A stretch of DNA of 64,000 bases from Actinomycetes bacterium (GTDB lineage Bacteria; Actinomycetota; Acidimicrobiia; Acidimicrobiales; Microtrichaceae). Below are positions 56,086 through 64,000 of the stretch, piece after piece (the stretch's first letter is position 1; every line of letters starts with the position of its first letter). Location: the NCBI GenBank assembly GCA_024222295.1, contig JAAEPF010000034.1, forward strand, positions 186,001-250,000, in the 5' to 3' direction. The translations under genes were made by a program, and so were the position numbers. Below the pieces are notes generated by a model. The model was not told the DNA's origin. It was given only the letters and a program-made list of their open reading frames with translations, and did not search any database.

Positions 56086-57387
56086 AGCGCTGCGCGTGGC
56101 TGTCATCCACTTGTCCGGACCAGCGGAGCGTCGCGCCTCGCGGGCCCGGTCCATCTCGTCTTCGACCATCGCCCGCACGAAGGCGACGTCCATGTGGGGC
56201 ACTCGGACCCGTACGGGGCCCGGCACCGTGTCGAGGTGAACGGAGGCGAGCCGGAGTGGACGCTCCCAGGGTCCCTGGGTGATCCGAGCTGACTGCACGC
56301 GCCCGTGGGGCACCACGGTCCACCACTGCTCGATCCGGCCCCGCCGCGCCATGAACACCTGGCCGTTGGCGGCGGCGCCGATGTTGCGCCACTGGATCGG
56401 GGCCCGCCACCGCGCACGGCGGGGAACCGGGAGCCAGTCTGGCGAGTCGAGGTCCACGCCGGGTAGCACCCGGGCCACGACCTGTCGTGCCGTCGACCAG
56501 TTCGTGACGGGCAGCAGCACCGTGGAGCCCCGGTTGGCCCGATCACCGGAGTCCGGGTTGCCGCCGAGGTCCACCGTGACCCGCACCCAGCCGAGCATCC
56601 GCCAGATCGGACCCGAGGAGAACCCGACCGCGTGCACCCGCCCCGGCGGCACCGTGTTGGCCACCTTGCTGGTCAGTCCGTGGCGCACGCGCAGGCCGTC
56701 AGGGCTCTCCGCGACCGTGAAGTCATACCGGGTCAGGAACTCACTCACGACCTGGAACGCGGGCACGCCGCCCGTGACCAACGCGATGCCCAGAGCTCCC
56801 ACCCCACCGGTGAGGAACGCGGAGGTGAGCAGCACGCCCGTGAGCAGGAACAGTGAAATCGTCTGCACGCGCAGGAGCTGTGACAGGAGCAACTCGCCGT
56901 TGCCGACCGTGGCGAGCACCTGTTCGGGTGCCTGGGGGGCCGACTCGTCGACGCCGGCTGCGCGGGCGATGATCTCATTGCGCAGTTCGTGGGCCTCCGC
57001 CGAATCCAGGTAGCGCAGGATGACCCTGGACCCACCTCCGGCCACCTCGATGACCACCTCCGCCAGGCCGAACATCCTCGGCAACAGCGGCTGGCTCACC
57101 TCCACCGACTGAAGGCGCGACAGCTGCACCTTCTGGTGGTTGTGCTGGATCACCCCGGAGTCGACCCGGAAGTCACCGGCGTCGTCGAAGCCGAAGCTGA
57201 ACCTCTGCCATTGCAGGTAGCCGACTGCGGTCCCGATCCCCACCACGGCTGCGGTGGCCGCGGCGGCAGCGATCAGCCGCGTCTGTGCTGAGGCACCGCT
57301 GAACACGAGCGCGGCCAGCAGGATTCCAGGCGCAACACTGACGGCGCGTGCGAACGGCGTGAGCGGATGCAGCTTCCGGTCGGTCAC
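56056..57387 (-). CDS. Membrane protein with bacterial PH (DUF304/YdbT-type) domains
   Basis: A 443-residue protein with two pairs of hydrophobic helices (VAPGILLAALVFSG, RLIAAAAATAAVVGIG, then SLFLLTGVLLTSAFLTGG). Three bacterial PH segments are visible: DFRVDSGVIQHNHQKVQLSR with LQSVEVSQPLLPRMFGLAEV; DGLRVRHGLTSKVANTVPPG; and RIEQWWTVVPHGRVQSARIT. This is the YdbT-like layout. GTG 57387 overlaps the upstream stop (GTGA), coupling it to the smaller PH gene. Roles in membrane or antimicrobial stress are known for such pairs in Bacillus (YdbS-YdbT), and a similar role here is inferred. Confidence 0.88.
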   Translation of the reverse strand: MTDRKLHPLTPFARAVSVAPGILLAALVFSGASAQTRLIAAAAATAAVVGIGTAVGYLQWQRFSFGFDDAGDFRVDSGVIQHNHQKVQLSRLQSVEVSQPLLPRMFGLAEVVIEVAGGGSRVILRYLDSAEAHELRNEIIARAAGVDESAPQAPEQVLATVGNGELLLSQLLRVQTISLFLLTGVLLTSAFLTGGVGALGIALVTGGVPAFQVVSEFLTRYDFTVAESPDGLRVRHGLTSKVANTVPPGRVHAVGFSSGPIWRMLGWVRVTVDLGGNPDSGDRANRGSTVLLPVTNWSTARQVVARVLPGVDLDSPDWLPVPRRARWRAPIQWRNIGAAANGQVFMARRGRIEQWWTVVPHGRVQSARITQGPWERPLRLASVHLDTVPGPVRVRVPHMDVAFVRAMVEDEMDRAREARRSAGPDKWMTATRSASEVREPGRG

Positions 57388-57911
57388 AGTCCCGCGTTCC
57401 GTTCCTCGCCGCGCGCAGCGAGGCGGTCCCTGAGCGCAGCGGCCTCGTGCGGGGGCAGCCCCGGGATGGTCGCATCGGTGGTCGCAGCCGCTGTGTGCAA
57501 CTGCACCGTCGCAACGCCGAGAGCACGGTCCAGCGGTCCTGCGCGGAGGTCGACCAGCTGCATCCGTCCGTATGGAACCACCACTAGCCGACGGAACAGG
57601 ATGCCGCTGGTCACCAGCAGGTCATCCGCGCGCTCGGAGTAGCCGTAGGAACGTACGCGCCGGCCGATCAGCCACCACAGCCAGACCAACACAACGAGGG
57701 TCAGCGCTCCGACCACGATCGCCCACTCCGGCTGGCCGACAAGCGCGAGCACGCCAGCGCCGATCGCCGGGAAGGCGAGCACGATCACAAGGGTGATTCG
57801 CCTGGCTGTCGCCATCCGGTGCGAAACGGCGGTCCACTTGTCTCCAGGTGGCCTGAATGCGCTGTCCATCGAAGGAGCCTGATCCGTTGCCGTGCCGTCC
57901 TCTTCTGCCAT
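57384..57911 (-). CDS. Membrane protein with bacterial PH domain (YdbS-type)
   Basis: A 175-residue protein with two helices (ITLVIVLAFPAIGAGVLALV and AIVVGALTLVVLVWLWWLIG) and one bacterial PH segment with the family core DDLLVTSGILFRRLVVVPYG and RMQLVDLRAGPLDRALG. Together with the coupled downstream gene it forms a YdbS-YdbT-like pair. The ATG 57911 is preceded by TAGCGT (57923-57918) and six bases, so the mRNA is probably leaderless. Only 44 bases separate it from the divergent LLM gene. Confidence 0.85.
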   Translation of the reverse strand: MAEEDGTATDQAPSMDSAFRPPGDKWTAVSHRMATARRITLVIVLAFPAIGAGVLALVGQPEWAIVVGALTLVVLVWLWWLIGRRVRSYGYSERADDLLVTSGILFRRLVVVPYGRMQLVDLRAGPLDRALGVATVQLHTAAATTDATIPGLPPHEAAALRDRLAARGEERNAGL

Positions 57912-57955
57912 GACCCAACGCTACCGGCGCCCGCTCATCGCCGGTCGCGACCCGG

Positions 57956-59008
57956 GTGGAGCTTGACGGTGCTGTCGGGCGCCACTTCGCTGGTGCGATG
58001 CACGTGTCGATGACGGTTCCCACCGACGACCTGGCGCAGGCTCGCACCATCTACCGCGACCTCGAGGCCCTCGGGTATGACCGGGCATTCTCCTTCGAGG
58101 CGAAACACGACCCCTTCGTGCCACTGGCCGTTGCCGCTGAGCACACCACCCGTGTGCAACTGGGCACGGCCATTGCGATCGCGTTCGCGCGTACGCCGAT
58201 GACACTGGCCAATGTGGGCTGGGACCTGCAGACGATCACCGGCGGCCGGTTCACCCTCGGAATCGGTTCCCAGATCCGGCCCCACATCGAGCAGCGCTTC
58301 TCGATGCCGTGGTCGGAACCCGCCGGCCGGCTCCGCGAGATGGTGCTCGGCATCCGCGCCATCTGGGACACATGGCAAGACGGCGTGCCGCTCGACTTCC
58401 GCGGAGACTTCTACACCCACACGAGGATGGTTCCGGCATTCGACCCCGGGCCGAACGACTTCGGCCTGCCCCCGGTGTTCACCGCCGGTGTGGGGCCGAG
58501 AATGACCGAGGTGGCGGGTGAGGTCGCCGACGGATTCCTCGTGCACCCGGTGAACACACGCCGCTCGCTTCAGGAGATCACGGTTCCGGCAATCAAGGAC
58601 GGCGCAGAACGCGCCGGGCGCGACGCGTCGGACGTGGAGCTCGTGTGCGTGACGATCGTGGTCACCGGCCGTTCCGAGGAGGAGTTGGGGCGCAGCCGCG
58701 AGGCGGTCCGAGAGCAGCTCGCGTTCTACGGAACCACGCCCGCGTACCAGCGTGTGTTCGACCTGCACGGCTACGGGGAGCTCCATCCGGAGCTGAAGTC
58801 CATGGCGAAGGCCGGCCGGTGGGCAGAGATGCCACGGCTCATAGACGACGAATTGATCGAGACCATCGCAGTCGTTGGAGAACCACACGAGATCGCCCCG
58901 GCGATTCGCTCGCGCCTGGCCGGCATCAGCGACTCGGTGAGCCTGGTCAACAACCGCGCTCCCGACCCCCGGCACTTCGCCGAGGTCGTCGCCGATCTCC
59001 ACTCCTGA
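57956..59008 (+). CDS. F420-dependent LLM-class oxidoreductase (TIGR03617-like)
   Basis: A 350-residue TIM-barrel flavin/F420 enzyme. The N-terminus VELDGAVG and the segments LEALGYDRAFSFEAKHDPF, TRVQLGTAIAIAFARTPMTL and GGRFTLGIGSQIRPHIEQRF match the F420-dependent LLM family TIGR03617, common in actinobacteria. The GTG 57956 start fits that family's conserved N-terminus. Most of this family has no confirmed substrate; roles in xenobiotic or lipid oxidation are suspected. It shares a 44-base intergenic space with the PH-domain gene and precedes the sulfatase on the same strand. Confidence 0.9.
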   Translation: MELDGAVGRHFAGAMHVSMTVPTDDLAQARTIYRDLEALGYDRAFSFEAKHDPFVPLAVAAEHTTRVQLGTAIAIAFARTPMTLANVGWDLQTITGGRFTLGIGSQIRPHIEQRFSMPWSEPAGRLREMVLGIRAIWDTWQDGVPLDFRGDFYTHTRMVPAFDPGPNDFGLPPVFTAGVGPRMTEVAGEVADGFLVHPVNTRRSLQEITVPAIKDGAERAGRDASDVELVCVTIVVTGRSEEELGRSREAVREQLAFYGTTPAYQRVFDLHGYGELHPELKSMAKAGRWAEMPRLIDDELIETIAVVGEPHEIAPAIRSRLAGISDSVSLVNNRAPDPRHFAEVVADLHS

Positions 59009-59107
59009 ACTGCGGGGGATTCGGGGCCACCGAGCAGCAGGTTCGGGAGTTCTTGGTAGGTTCCGCAGGGCGAGGACGTGTTCGGTCGGACAGGACAGGA
59101 GTCATCT

Positions 59108-61474
59108 GTGCCAGATCTGGTGGAGTATCCCGAAGGATCGCCGTTTCCCGGCTTGATCGGGCGCACGCTCGAGTCATCCGAGCCGGCGTGGCCGGCGCCC
59201 AACCGGGCGCGTGAAGGCAGCCCCAACGTGCTCATCTACCTGCTCGACGATGTCGGCTACGGGCAGATGTCCGCGTTCGGGGGGCTCTGTGAGACCCCCA
59301 ACCTCGACCGTCTCGCCGATCGGGGACTGCGCTACTCCAACTTCCAGACCACGGCCCTCTGCTCACCGACCCGCGGCTGCGTGATGACCGGGCGCAACCA
59401 CCACCGCCTCGGCCTCGCCGCGATCACCGAGCTGTCGATGGGGTATCCGGCTCTCAACGGCATGATGGGCCCCGAGCACGGCTTCGTTTCCGAGATCCTG
59501 CTGGAGCACGGCTACAACACCTTTGCGGTGGGCAAGTGGCACATGACGCCTCCCCAGGAGACGTCGATGGCCGGGCCGTTCCATCGCTGGCCACTCGGCC
59601 GGGGGTTCGAGCGCTACTACGGGTTCCTCGGAGGTGACACGGACCAGTGGTTCCCCGATCTGATCCACGACAACCACCCGGTCCGCCAGCCGCAGACCCC
59701 TGAAGAGGGCTACCACTTCAACGCCGACATGGCGCAACACGCGATCGAGTTCATTCAGGACGCGCACGTGAACGCGCCGGACAAGCCGTTCCTGCTCTAT
59801 TACACGCCCGGCGCCGGCCACGCCCCGCACCACGTGGAGCCCGAGTGGATCGAGAAGTACGAGGGCCGTTTCGATGCCGGCTGGGACGCCTATCGCGAGG
59901 AGGTGCTGGCCCGCCAGAAGGAGATCGGCATCGTCGCCGCGGACGCGGAGTTGCCCCCGCGGGATCCCGACGTACCCGCATGGGACACCCTCGGCGACGA
60001 CGCGAAGCGCATGTACACCCGGCAGATGGAGGTGTATGCGGGCTTCATCGAACAGACCGACCACCACTTCGGAAGGGTGCTCGAGTTCCTCGAGCGCACC
60101 GGACAGCTCGACAATACGATCGTGATCGCGATGTCCGACAACGGCGCGAGCGCCGAAGGAGGGGTTCACGGCACCTTCAACGAGGGGCTGTTCTTCAACT
60201 TCATTGCCGAGACCCTCGAGGACAACCTGGGCCACTACGACGCCTGGGGTTCACCGGACACGTTCTGCCACTACGCATGGGGCTGGGCCTGGGCCGGTGA
60301 CACGCCGTTTCGCCGCTGGAAGCGCGAGACCTACCGCGGCGGCATCACCGACCCGTGCGTCGTGTCGTGGCCGGAGGGCATTCGGGCCGCCGGTGAGGTG
60401 CGCAACCAGTACACCCACGCGATCGACATCGTGCCGACACTGCTCGACGCGATCGGTATCGACCCGCCGGAGGTCATCAAGGGAGTGCCCCAGTCGCCGA
60501 TGGACGGGGTGAGCTTCGCCCACACCTTCGATGACGGGGATGCACCGTCGAAGCACCACACCCAGTACTTCGAGATGTTCGGGCATCGCTCCATCTACCA
60601 CGACGGATGGAAGGCGACGTGCCCGTTGCCGGGCCCGAGCTTCGCCGAGGCAGAAGAGCACGGCCGTCGGTTCGGCACACCGCTCACCGAGGAGCTGCTC
60701 GACGCGCTCGATGCCGACGGTTGGGAGCTGTACAACCTCACCGATGATCCATCGGAGCTGAACGACCTGGCTTCCGGGATGCCCGCCAAGTGCACCGAGA
60801 TGGTGCAGCGCTGGTACGCCGAGGCGGGTGCCAACGGCGCCTTCCCGATTGCGTCGGCAGAGCTGCAGCGCCTCGCCCAGAAGCGACCCAGGATCGCCCG
60901 GCCCAGGAAGTCGGTCACGCTGCACCAGGGCGGCTCACCGATCGCGTTCGCCGTGACTCCCCGGTTGCTGAACCGCCCGTTCAGCATTGCGGCAACCGTC
61001 GAGGTTCCCGAAGGTGGCGCCGATGGGGTGCTCCTGGCCCAGGGCAGCCGCCATGGGGGATTCGCGCTGTTCGTGAAGGACGGGCACCTCCACCATGTGC
61101 ACAACTACGTGGGACTCGAACGCTTCACGGTGTCCTCGGCGGAGCCCGTACCCACCGGTGAGGTCGAACTGCGCTACGAGTTCGAGCCGACGGCGGGTCC
61201 GGACCTGCTCGCCGGTCACGGCTCACCGGGTCACAGCCGCTTGTTCGCGGACGGGGAGTTGGTCGGCCACGCAGAGTTGCCCTACACCACACCGATCGTG
61301 ATGGGAGTGCTCGGCATGAGCTGTGGCTACGCCGCCTTCGACACGGCCGACCCCGACGCGTACTCGGCTCCGTTCCGCTACGGGGGTCACATCGCCCAGG
61401 TCGTGGTGGACACCTCCGGTGATCTGGTCGGCCACGATGAGGCCGACCTCCGCCGGATCCTGGCCAAGCAGTAG
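59108..61474 (+). CDS. Type I sulfatase (arylsulfatase-like)
   Basis: A 788-residue alkaline-phosphatase-superfamily sulfatase. The metal site is IYLLDDVGYG, the formylglycine signature is CSPTRG with Cys85 (Thr replaces Ser/Ala in CxPxR, which is allowed), followed by GKWHM and AMSDNGAS for the remaining ligands. The C-terminal 180 residues form a beta-rich domain (LLNRPFSIAATVEVPEGGAD, GVLLAQGSRHGGFALFVKDG) as in long bacterial arylsulfatases. No signal peptide is visible, so it is probably cytoplasmic. GTG 59108 is preferred for its AGGAG upstream; GTG 59078 lacks one. It needs a formylglycine-generating enzyme, not encoded here. Confidence 0.93.
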   Translation: MPDLVEYPEGSPFPGLIGRTLESSEPAWPAPNRAREGSPNVLIYLLDDVGYGQMSAFGGLCETPNLDRLADRGLRYSNFQTTALCSPTRGCVMTGRNHHRLGLAAITELSMGYPALNGMMGPEHGFVSEILLEHGYNTFAVGKWHMTPPQETSMAGPFHRWPLGRGFERYYGFLGGDTDQWFPDLIHDNHPVRQPQTPEEGYHFNADMAQHAIEFIQDAHVNAPDKPFLLYYTPGAGHAPHHVEPEWIEKYEGRFDAGWDAYREEVLARQKEIGIVAADAELPPRDPDVPAWDTLGDDAKRMYTRQMEVYAGFIEQTDHHFGRVLEFLERTGQLDNTIVIAMSDNGASAEGGVHGTFNEGLFFNFIAETLEDNLGHYDAWGSPDTFCHYAWGWAWAGDTPFRRWKRETYRGGITDPCVVSWPEGIRAAGEVRNQYTHAIDIVPTLLDAIGIDPPEVIKGVPQSPMDGVSFAHTFDDGDAPSKHHTQYFEMFGHRSIYHDGWKATCPLPGPSFAEAEEHGRRFGTPLTEELLDALDADGWELYNLTDDPSELNDLASGMPAKCTEMVQRWYAEAGANGAFPIASAELQRLAQKRPRIARPRKSVTLHQGGSPIAFAVTPRLLNRPFSIAATVEVPEGGADGVLLAQGSRHGGFALFVKDGHLHHVHNYVGLERFTVSSAEPVPTGEVELRYEFEPTAGPDLLAGHGSPGHSRLFADGELVGHAELPYTTPIVMGVLGMSCGYAAFDTADPDAYSAPFRYGGHIAQVVVDTSGDLVGHDEADLRRILAKQ

Positions 61475-61563
61475 GTCCTCCCCAGATGACCTGAGGCAGA
61501 GCAATCGTTCCCAACGCAGCGACGCGGCTCGCCAGTGTCACATCTCGGTGCCAACCTTGACGG

Positions 61564-62748
61564 ATGCCCCTCCGTGCAACCCTGGTGCTGTGCTGTGCAG
61601 TCCTTGCCGGCTGCGCGGGCACGAGCGCGGCCGATGTGACCGCTGGCGGCGCCGGCGGGCGGGCACCCTCCGAGCAGGTCGCGCCCGAGTCGACGACGTC
61701 GACGACATCGACCACCACGATCGCTCCGCGACCACCGGCCAACACACTCACCATGGAGAAGCTGAGGCGAATCACCGGCGACATCAGTCCCAAGTCGGTC
61801 GTGGCTTCGGGCGACGGCACCGTCACGGCACAGAACATGATGTACCGCCACACCGTCACCGCATACGACGCCGACGGGAACCTGATTGCCACAGTGCCCG
61901 ATTCAGTCACCCTGTCCGACTTCGGCTTCGAGGATGAGGGTGAGTTCCAGGGGGCGCCCGTCGAGGCGGCCTTCATGCCGGATGGCAGCGCCGTCTACGT
62001 GTCCAACTACTCGATGTACGGCCCCGGCTATGGAGAGGGCAGCGACAAGTGCAGCCCTTCGGATGACACTGCTCCCAGCTACCTGTACCGGATAGGCACC
62101 GACGACTGGCAGATCGACCAGGTGATCGCAGCGGGTGCGGTCCCGAAGTACGTGGCGGTCACCCCCGATGGCGAGAAGGTCATGGCCACCAACTGGTGCA
62201 CATATGACATGACCATCGCGGACACCGAGACGGGGGAAGTCCTCCAGACGCTGGACATCGGCCGCTATCCACGTGGCATCGCGGTGTCGCCCGACTCGTC
62301 AAGGGCATACGTGGCCATCATGGGAGGCTCCGAGATCGCAGTCGTCAACCTCGATGACGGTTCACTCAGCTCGTTCAGTGGCGTCGGCCAGGGTCCGCGC
62401 CACCTCGTGTTGAGCCCCGATGGTCAGTATCTCTACGCCACCCTCAATGCCGAGGGAAAGGTCGCCAAGATCGACGCCAACACGGGTGAGGTGATCGCCA
62501 AGGTCTCAACCGGCAGCCAGCCTCGCTCCATGGACATTTCGAGTGATGGCACTTCGTTGTACGTCGTCAACTACGAGAGTGACAACGTCACGAAGCTGGC
62601 AACCGACGACATGTCGACACTGCAGACCGTGCCGGCCGGTCACCACCCGATCGGGATCAGCTACGACCGCTCGACCGGGCGCGTGTGGGTCGCCAACTAC
62701 TCGGGTTCGATCGACGTGTGGGACGAAGTCGAGACCCCGGCGGGCTGA
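61564..62748 (+). CDS. YVTN-type beta-propeller lipoprotein
   Basis: A 394-residue lipoprotein. The signal peptide ends at lipobox VLAGC. A Thr/Ser linker (ESTTSTTSTTTIAP) is followed by about six or seven propeller blades of the YVTN/40-residue type, with repeated VSPDGxxxYV-like strands (VTPDGEKVMATNW, VSPDSSRAYVAIMGG, LSPDGQYLYATLNAEGK, ISSDGTSLYVVNYESD). Such proteins bind other surface proteins or ligands and are not expected to be enzymes by themselves. The 89 bases upstream show no clear promoter. Its relationship to the sulfatase upstream is only positional. Confidence 0.85.
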   Translation: MPLRATLVLCCAVLAGCAGTSAADVTAGGAGGRAPSEQVAPESTTSTTSTTTIAPRPPANTLTMEKLRRITGDISPKSVVASGDGTVTAQNMMYRHTVTAYDADGNLIATVPDSVTLSDFGFEDEGEFQGAPVEAAFMPDGSAVYVSNYSMYGPGYGEGSDKCSPSDDTAPSYLYRIGTDDWQIDQVIAAGAVPKYVAVTPDGEKVMATNWCTYDMTIADTETGEVLQTLDIGRYPRGIAVSPDSSRAYVAIMGGSEIAVVNLDDGSLSSFSGVGQGPRHLVLSPDGQYLYATLNAEGKVAKIDANTGEVIAKVSTGSQPRSMDISSDGTSLYVVNYESDNVTKLATDDMSTLQTVPAGHHPIGISYDRSTGRVWVANYSGSIDVWDEVETPAG

Positions 62749-62997
62749 CAGGGTCCGTCCCTCACGCTTCGAGCGGGCCTGTCACCATGAACCAGATCGG
62801 CGCCCCTTTGCTTGCGGGGTGTCACCGCGGTCGCCGACCACGAGCATTGGCTGGGGTTGCATCCGCACTCCGATCAGCTGGCCGGTCAGCTGGATTGTGC
62901 CCTGCGCGTCCACCGTGCTCGCCCGCCGATGGCAGCTCCGCGATACTTGCAGCACAACCGCTGCGCAGGCCCGATGCGCCGGCCGAAGGGGGACAGG

Positions 62998-63702
62998 ATG
63001 TCGATGACCGAGAGCAAGCACTGGGGCGAGATCGACGGGGTGTCCATCGACTTCCCGATGGAGGTGACCGACATGAACTCGGCCACGCTCACCTGGTCGG
63101 TTCCCATCGAACCCGCTCGTGCACTCATCCCCGGTGACGGCTTCGAGGTGGCCGACGTGGGCGAAGGCACCGCCATGCTGGTGCTGGCGCTGGTCGACTA
63201 CCGCGAGAACCCTTGGGGCGACTACGACGAGGTCAATTTCGGCATGCTCGTGCACCCCACCGGGCGGCCGGAGGAAATCGGAGCGTTCCAGTGGCGCATG
63301 CCGGTCAACCAGCAGATGACCACGACGGCGGGGCGCGAGGTGCTCGGCCTTCCCAAGACGGTTGAGGAGCTCTCGTTCTCCTACACGGATGACACGGTCA
63401 CGGTTGAGCTGGCGATGGGAGGCGAGCCCACGCTGACCGCCACGTTCCCGCGGCCGGAACCGCTTGGCGAACCCAGCGCCGAAGGCACCCTCACCTACTC
63501 ATACCTCGACGGGGTGCCCACCCTCGTGCCGCTCACCATCGAGCTGCCGACCGGCATGATCGACCCCGCCGATGTCCGCCTCGAGCTGGGGTCGTCGCCG
63601 GCAGCCGACGAATTGCGGAGCCTCGGGTTGCCTAAGTCACCCGACATCGCGATGTGGGGCGAAGGCCTCAAGGGCACCTTTGAGTGGCCCACGCCGGTTT
63701 GA
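62998..63702 (+). CDS. Acetoacetate decarboxylase-family protein
   Basis: A 234-residue protein of the acetoacetate decarboxylase (ADC) superfamily. The catalytic Schiff-base lysine region of the family, GREVLGLPKTVEEL, is present with Lys120. The surrounding barrel strands (AMLVLALVDYRENPWGDYDE, GAFQWRMPVNQQM) also fit. ADC-like proteins can decarboxylate 3-oxo acids or act in aldol-type reactions, so the exact activity is open. ATG 62998 follows AAGGGGG. The preceding 249 bases hold no supported gene and no obvious promoter. Confidence 0.88.
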   Translation: MSMTESKHWGEIDGVSIDFPMEVTDMNSATLTWSVPIEPARALIPGDGFEVADVGEGTAMLVLALVDYRENPWGDYDEVNFGMLVHPTGRPEEIGAFQWRMPVNQQMTTTAGREVLGLPKTVEELSFSYTDDTVTVELAMGGEPTLTATFPRPEPLGEPSAEGTLTYSYLDGVPTLVPLTIELPTGMIDPADVRLELGSSPAADELRSLGLPKSPDIAMWGEGLKGTFEWPTPV

Positions 63703-63715
63703 TCCGGAGCCGCTG

Positions 63716-64000
63716 ATGTCGGCGGAGAAGGCCTGGCAGCAGTCCCGGGCCGTGATCGACGACCCCGAAGCCGGCGAACAGCTGTCGCACAAGGAACAAC
63801 TGCTCGCGACCTGGGAATCGCGCACGACCCCGTTGATCGTGTTGGCAGCCGTGCTGCCGCTGGTCGGCCAGTTCGCCGAGACACCCACAAAGGACGTCTC
63901 ACCGGTAGTCGAGTGGGCTTGCTGGGCGGTGTTCGCGGTCGACCTGGTGGTGCACGTGGTCCTTCGGCGCCGCTACCTGCTGTCGCGAGACGGGGTCTTC
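63716..64000 (+). CDS. N-terminus of an ion channel-like membrane protein (cut by window edge)
   Basis: ATG 63716 opens a frame of 95 residues that runs to the window end. After a hydrophilic start (SAEKAWQQSRAVIDDPEAGE) come a first helix (TPLIVLAAVLPLVGQFA) and a second helix with charged end (ACWAVFAVDLVVHVVLRRRY), followed by LLSRDGVF. The pattern F-x-V-D-L-V/L-V-x-x-V-L-x-x-R-x-x-Y matches the S1-S2 region of voltage-gated-like potassium channels. The pore and filter would lie beyond the edge, so the assignment stays tentative. It is 13 bases after the ADC gene. Confidence 0.6.
   Translation, partial: MSAEKAWQQSRAVIDDPEAGEQLSHKEQLLATWESRTTPLIVLAAVLPLVGQFAETPTKDVSPVVEWACWAVFAVDLVVHVVLRRRYLLSRDGVF

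Noticed and set aside
62812-62997. N-terminal extension of the acetoacetate decarboxylase-like protein
   Set aside because: ATG 62998 has a strong AAGGGGG and begins at the conserved family N-terminus; the extension is His/Arg/Cys-rich and unlike the family.

Overview
The window is high-GC, densely packed DNA whose gene content points to an actinobacterium, most likely a member of the class Acidimicrobiia or a close relative. This is an inference from the mix of F420/LLM-type oxidoreductases, P450s, many CoA-ester enzymes, TetR regulators and actinobacterial-style leaderless promoters; no rRNA or marker gene is present to prove it. I see no rRNA, tRNA, CRISPR array or insertion sequence.

Region 1 (about 1.5-20 kb) is a catabolic accessory zone for an unidentified lipophilic, perhaps steroid- or terpenoid-like, substrate. 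It holds a thiolase, two SDRs, a minus-strand operon (thioesterase, P450, crotonase, PPOX protein, P450), a divergent LLM monooxygenase plus acyl-CoA ligase pair, an amidohydrolase-crotonase-TetR operon, a dienoyl-CoA-reductase-like SDR and another crotonase. Three of its promoters share a TTGAGCCTAGGCTCAA-like palindrome, and a TetR gene is the last member of one of the operons carrying it. Two gene remnants lie between the intact genes: a collapsed LivF ATPase (2812-2997) and a P450 N-terminus that still has its ribosome-binding site (11765-11899).

Region 2 (about 16-34 kb) is envelope-related. It holds two related PKD-domain lipoproteins (one with a very long Gly-rich region), other lipoproteins, a CrtQ-like glycosyltransferase with a CrtO-like acyltransferase, an acyl-CoA ligase under a clear palindromic operator, a membrane protein joining a pseudokinase-like domain to a lysylphosphatidylglycerol-synthase-type flippase domain, and a GH10 xylanase lipoprotein.

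Region 3 (about 34.6-41.7 kb) has a Rieske oxygenase with its domains in reversed order, an ABC-2 exporter, a fasciclin protein next to a class F-like sortase, and a SDR-TMEM175-TetR operon with a large nested palindrome.

Region 4 (41.8-48.9 kb) is a branched-chain-amino-acid-type (HAAT) ABC importer compressed into three genes: a LivH-LivM fusion, an MFS-LivF-LivG triple fusion, and the binding protein. The MFS-LivF-LivG protein is the most unusual architecture in the window.

Region 5 (49-64 kb) holds a TetR/Baeyer-Villiger monooxygenase divergent pair with an operator, a TIM-barrel isomerase-like protein, a FIST sensor followed by a GAF-GAF-GGDEF-EAL c-di-GMP enzyme, two PH-domain membrane proteins, an F420-dependent LLM enzyme, a type I sulfatase, a beta-propeller lipoprotein, an acetoacetate-decarboxylase-like protein and the start of an ion-channel gene cut by the window edge.
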